Origin: Deltaproteobacteria bacterium
GTDB lineage: Bacteria > Desulfobacterota > DSM-4660 > Desulfatiglandales > B25-G16
Reading direction: 5' to 3'
Assembly: GCA_003646875.1 (NCBI GenBank)
Contig: QMLT01000081.1
Span: 1-7,211, forward strand
Length of the DNA: 7,211 nucleotides
Under the pieces are notes generated by a model. That model made no database searches. It was not told the DNA's origin and was given only the letters and a program-made list of their open reading frames with translations. The translations under genes were made by a program, and so were the position numbers. Positions 5,478 through 7,211 of the stretch are shown in pieces. The number at the start of each line of letters is the position of its first letter. Position 1 is the first letter of the stretch.

Positions 5478-6632
5478 ATGAAATATGAAGAAATAGTACA
5501 TAGATGCTTTAGGTGTGGTTATTGCAAATTTACCAGTGATTATGCCGATTTTAACTGCCCATCGTACCGGAAGTTTTCCTTTGAGACATACTCTCCTGGA
5601 GGCAGGATGTGGCTGATACGGGCATGGCTCAATAATGAGATAAAAAACAGCGAGCACCTCCAGGAAATCCTTTTCTCCTGTGCCACATGCGCCAACTGTG
5701 TCGAACACTGCGTATTTACATTCAGTGATGATCTGGTCAATATCTTTATTGCCGCAAGGGAAGAAATGGTAAATAAAGGCATTATACCACCTCCTGTAAG
5801 AGATTACCTGAAAAACATCAACATCAGTGGCAATCCCTATAAGGAGCCAGCCGAGGAGAGGGGAAAATGGGCAGATGGAACAGCTATAGAAACCTATGAT
5901 GCACAGGATTATCTCTTTTATATCGGTTGCGTGGGCTCATATGATGAACGGGCTAAAAAGATTTCCAGGGCAGTGGGAAATATGCTTATTAAGGCTGGGC
6001 TCTCTGTCGGAATTCTTGGTAACAGGGAAATTTGTGACGGAAATGAGGTGAGAAGCCTTGGTGAAATGGGCCTATTTCAATATCTGTCAGAACAGAATAC
6101 TTCCCTTTTCAAGGGGCTTGGTATCAAAAAGATTATCACCCTTGATCCCCATGCCTTTAATGCATTTAAAAAGGATTATCCAGACCTTGATGGAGAGATT
6201 GAGATATATCATTATACCCAAATACTTGCACCCTTAATCCAGTCCAAAAAGATACCATTAAAAGAATATAAGGCTGTTGTAACCTATCACGACCCATGTT
6301 ACTTAGGAAGACATAATGGTGAATATGAAGCCCCAAGAACAATCCTGAAATCCATTCCCGGAATCGAGCTGATTGAGATGGATCAAAACAGGGAAAATGC
6401 CTTCTGCTGTGGAGGGGGAGGAGGAAACTTCTTTACCGATATCCTTGGTGGAGGTGAAGACAGTCCCAATCGAATCAGGGTCAGGCAGGCACTTGATACT
6501 GGTGCGCAGATTATAGCAGTTGCCTGTCCACAATGCGCCAAGATGCTGGACGATGCGGTTAAGATAGAAGAACTGGACGATAAATTAGAGGTTTTGGATG
6601 TGGCAGAGATAGTCACCAGGGCCCTGGCATAA
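5478..6632 (+). CDS. GlpC/HdrD-like Fe-S oxidoreductase subunit with one intact CCG domain
   Basis: This 384-residue soluble Fe-S protein likely takes electrons from the flavoprotein. The N-terminal ferredoxin motifs are C10-C13-C16-C27 (the last followed by Pro) and C68-C71-C74-C78. The C-terminal CCG domain is canonical: HDPCYLGRH with C274, CCGGGGGN with C310-C311, and CPQC with C350/C353 (CX35CCX38CX2C). The N-terminal CCG half is recognisable but lacks key ligands. The usual CCG of the CCGDPARR-type motif reads ICDGNEVRSLGE (185-196, only C186 kept), and the usual CPHCFN reads DPHAFN (223-228). This half therefore probably holds no cluster, or an altered one. Start: ATG at 5478 immediately after the FAD stop, with GGAGGTGA five bases upstream, indicating tight translational coupling. 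It is the last gene before the terminator. Confidence 0.92.
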   Translation: MKYEEIVHRCFRCGYCKFTSDYADFNCPSYRKFSFETYSPGGRMWLIRAWLNNEIKNSEHLQEILFSCATCANCVEHCVFTFSDDLVNIFIAAREEMVNKGIIPPPVRDYLKNINISGNPYKEPAEERGKWADGTAIETYDAQDYLFYIGCVGSYDERAKKISRAVGNMLIKAGLSVGILGNREICDGNEVRSLGEMGLFQYLSEQNTSLFKGLGIKKIITLDPHAFNAFKKDYPDLDGEIEIYHYTQILAPLIQSKKIPLKEYKAVVTYHDPCYLGRHNGEYEAPRTILKSIPGIELIEMDQNRENAFCCGGGGGNFFTDILGGGEDSPNRIRVRQALDTGAQIIAVACPQCAKMLDDAVKIEELDDKLEVLDVAEIVTRALA

Positions 6633-6715
6633 TCTGCGCCATACCCGAGGGCTAAAGTTGCGGCTCTGCCCTTGATAGAAGCCTCCCAAGCTTATCCTTA
6701 GGAAATTGAAATATC

Positions 6716-6740
6716 AAAAGCCACCAGAGGGTGGTTTTTT
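6716..6740 (+). terminator. Rho-independent terminator of the Fe-S/FAD operon
   Basis: The stem CCACC (6721-6725) and GGTGG (6730-6734) close on an AGAG loop and are followed by six T. The stem can extend by a G-U pair and AAAA/TTTT, so it could also act weakly on the opposite strand. It lies 83 bases after the last operon stop codon, and no other gene intervenes. Confidence 0.88.
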
Positions 6741-7022
6741 ATTTGTTAATATAATGGAAGATCAAAAAACTACTGATATAAAGTAATATTTGGATTAACG
6801 CTCGTTCATTTTATTGGCGACTTCTATTCTTCTTTTATCAATCCTCTCCTTCCTGTATTTGTTGTGAGGCAATCAGCGATCTAAGGCTTTCTATCTATCC
6901 TCATCTACTTTTTTCATGAAATCCAATTGCATTTCTTCAAGGGACAGCCTATCAGAAATTTGCAGAGCGCCACGGGTGTAAATATGTGGGTATCTGCCTT
7001 ATCTTCTTCATTCATCAGTCCT

Positions 7023-7127
7023 TTACGACAAGTCATATTGTGATACTGTATGTATCGAATAGTGATGGAGCCGCATCACATCCCGGACTTCATCAAGCAG
7101 TTTCCTCTCTTTCTTAGATATTGACAT
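7023..7127 (-). pseudogene. Tyrosine recombinase (integron-integrase-like) N-terminal remnant
   Basis: From an ATG at 7127 the minus strand encodes 34 residues before TAA. The central part KKERKLLDEVRDVMRLHHYS, followed by IHT, matches my memory of the N-terminal SAM-like DNA-binding segment of IntI/XerC-type recombinases, where the motif continues as RTE(x)xYxxWIxRF. Here that continuation is lost after HT, and further in-frame stops (TGA, TAA) follow. No catalytic Arg/His/Tyr region is visible, so this cannot be a working enzyme. No attC-like array or terminal repeats were recognised nearby. The short length leaves some chance of coincidence. Confidence 0.45.
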
Positions 7128-7211
7128 ATGATACCGCCACCGATAATATTAATAGAATTATAACAAGGTAAGGCGAATTTGCTTGAATATATGCTTAGCA
7201 AGATTATATCA

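Larger units (their letters stand above)
6633..7211. other. Downstream region without an intact gene
   Basis: After the operon stop these 579 bases hold the terminator (6716-6740) and a minus-strand recombinase-like remnant (7127-7023). Two minus-strand stretches between stops read like the ends of proteins but have no proper starts: one ending at 6891 (contains HIYTRGALQI and LSLEEMQLDF) and one ending at 6795 (contains KYRKERIDKRR and NKMNER). Both lie in the same frame as the recombinase remnant, with several stops between, so they may be decayed coding sequence. The last 80 bases show nothing I recognise. Confidence 0.55.

Noticed and set aside
1..7211. CRISPR array, tRNA or rRNA genes
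   Set aside because: No regularly spaced direct repeats, cloverleaf-like sequences or rRNA-like segments were seen on either strand.

Overview
The window looks like chromosomal DNA from an anaerobic, Gram-negative-type bacterium. My best guess is a Desulfobacterota (Syntrophus/Smithella-like) sulfate reducer or syntroph. This rests on the style of the genes: oxygen-sensitive CCG-type Fe-S subunits paired with a GlcD-like flavoprotein, a Liv-type substrate-binding protein, and moderately AT-rich DNA with strong AAGGAGG ribosome sites. No gene here fixes the taxon.

Layout. On the minus strand, reading right to left, are a small HAD-type phosphatase-like gene (2554-2084), an orphan FAD-linked oxidase (1772-405), and the 5' end of a branched-chain-amino-acid-type substrate-binding protein (262-1, cut by the window edge). 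On the plus strand is a tight three-gene operon (3062-6632). It encodes an Fe-S/CCG protein, a second FAD-linked oxidase paralogous to the first, and a second Fe-S/CCG protein. A strong intrinsic terminator at 6716-6740 closes it. The two transcription units diverge from a 507-base AT-rich region that holds two promoter-like sequences and a GC-rich imperfect palindrome. Beyond the terminator I see no intact gene. A minus-strand fragment at 7127-7023 reads like the first residues of an integron-type tyrosine recombinase and then hits stops.

How the genes may work together. The plus operon has the parts of a soluble electron-transfer dehydrogenase of the GlcDEF / D-lactate dehydrogenase / HdrD type. 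The flavoprotein would oxidise a small organic substrate and pass electrons through four ferredoxin-type [4Fe-4S] sites and two C-terminal CCG sites to an unknown acceptor. Each CCG protein keeps only its C-terminal CCG motif intact; the N-terminal halves have lost the key cysteines. The orphan flavoprotein lies next to a periplasmic binding-protein gene and could be an alternative-substrate subunit that borrows the same Fe-S partners; that is inference. The substrate is not readable from sequence.
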